The notes under the pieces are model-generated. The model was not told the DNA's origin, ran no database searches, and saw only the letters and a list, made by a program, of their open reading frames with translations. DNA of 6,963 bases, taken from assembly GCA_946061355.1 (NCBI GenBank), contig CAMGRE010000128.1:1-6963 (forward strand). Direction: 5' to 3'. The stretch comes from an uncultured bacterium (GTDB taxonomy: Bacteria > Bacillota > Clostridia > Lachnospirales > Lachnospiraceae). Both the position numbers and the translations under genes were made by a program. This document shows positions 6,381 to 6,963 of this stretch, piece after piece (position 1 is the first letter of the stretch; every line of letters begins with the position of its first letter).

Positions 6381-6410
6381 ATCTTACCACACTTCTTCTC
6401 CCACATGCAA
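6381..6410 (-). promoter_or_regulatory. Weak sigma-A promoter candidate for lepA-hemW
   Basis: In the 76-base spoIIP-lepA gap, TTGCAT (6405-6410) and TAAGAT (6381-6386) are separated by 18 bases on the minus strand. Matches to consensus are three and four of six. lepA and hemW are housekeeping genes downstream of a sporulation gene, so they need their own promoter, and this is the best candidate in the gap. No clear terminator for spoIIP is seen. Confidence 0.3.
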
Positions 6411-6415
6411 GATTT

Positions 6416-6963
6416 CTACACCTGTCCGGAAAGGACGAGATGCAGAATATGTGCAAGCGGATCACAGGCATTGCGGATCTCCTCCACCGTATTGTTCTGC
6501 GCCCCAAGTTCGATCAGAAGCGTCTTTCCCCGGTACTGCATATTATAACGGTACCCCTTCAGATAAATCTTTCTGGTGAGCCCCGGATAATATTCCGCTG
6601 CCGCAAGCTGCATTCGGAAAGAAAATGCAAGATTCTCTCCGATATTGGGATTCTCCAGATAGTCAATGTCCCCCGTCTTATTGGTACGACTCAGGCCGTT
6701 AAAAAACATAAACTGTGCGGTCGGCCTGCCCTGGATCTCTGTCACCAGATGGCGTTCCTTCGGCATATCGTCCCTATGTAGATCGATGATTACCTCGATA
6801 TCCGGGTTTTCCTCAAGCACCTTTTCCAGGGCCGGCGCTGCATTGGAATAGGCATAATCCCGGCTCTCCACATCATATTTTCCCAGATGATGGATCACAT
6901 TATACCCGTACCTAGGCTTTCACCCGGCGCTGTGCCAGCGTGATCTGGGACTTGTACCGCGCC
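6416..6963 (-). CDS. spoIIP: Stage II sporulation protein P (SpoIIP), C-terminal part, with apparent frameshifts at the window edge
   Basis: SpoIIP is a membrane-anchored peptidoglycan hydrolase (amidase and endopeptidase) that works with SpoIID and SpoIIM to thin septal cell wall and drive engulfment of the forespore. The readable part, from GTG 6898 to the TAG at 6416, encodes 160 residues of the catalytic domain: VIHHLGKYD, SRDYAYSNA, VIIDLHRDD with its histidine, YNMQYRGKTLLIELGAQNNT with the family glutamate, and a normal C-terminus. In the same frame YGYN precedes VIHH, as in intact homologues, so GTG 6898 is not a true start. Further upstream a TGA interrupts this frame, but the expected sequence continues as LAQRRVK in a second frame and AVQVPDH in a third. 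Two single-base corrections would restore it. Either the end of the sequence holds errors or the gene is decayed. The N-terminal anchor lies outside the window. Confidence 0.85.

Noticed and set aside
6899..6963. A short minus-strand frame ending ...SQITLAQRRVKA, at first taken as the end of a different gene or transposase fused upstream of spoIIP
   Set aside because: Its LAQRRVK part falls at the right place and spacing in the SpoIIP pattern once frame changes are allowed, so frameshifts in spoIIP are the simpler reading.

Overview
The window reads as chromosomal DNA of an endospore-forming member of the Clostridia, most likely Lachnospiraceae. The reasons are a SpoIIP homologue, a SigK-type sporulation sigma factor, the spoIIP-lepA-hemW gene order common in that group, and strong AGGAGG-type ribosome binding sites. 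The placement is inferred from protein character, not from a database search.

All six recognisable genes lie on the minus strand, so transcription runs from high to low coordinates. In that order they are: the C-terminal part of spoIIP (cell-wall hydrolase for engulfment), lepA (ribosome-associated GTPase EF-4), hemW (radical-SAM family heme chaperone), a sigK-like sporulation sigma factor, pilT (type IV pilus retraction ATPase), and a yifB/comM gene (Mg-chelatase-like AAA+ ATPase). lepA-hemW (3-base gap) and sigK-pilT (16-base gap, with the pilT Shine-Dalgarno sequence overlapping the sigK stop) look like two translationally close pairs.

Three gaps carry likely regulatory DNA. The hemW-sigK gap has a sequence matching the SigK promoter consensus, overlapped by a vegetative-type promoter. 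Further upstream is a second TATAAT box with two direct repeats around it. The 257-base pilT-comM gap has a good vegetative promoter, then a leader of about 134 bases rich in inverted repeats, including a terminator-like hairpin. The lepA upstream gap holds only a weak promoter candidate.

Both ends of the window are abnormal. At the left, comM keeps normal family sequence through residue 352 and then breaks into AT-rich DNA (about 29% G+C over bases 1-230) with repeated TTAACGATA motifs. This looks like the end of an inserted element, or a contig join, inside comM. At the right, spoIIP needs two single-base frame corrections in the last 65 bases to read as a normal protein, which suggests either sequence errors at a contig edge or a decayed gene. 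I see no tRNA, rRNA, CRISPR array or recognisable new multi-gene system. The most original signals are the comM leader, the sigK promoter region and the comM junction.
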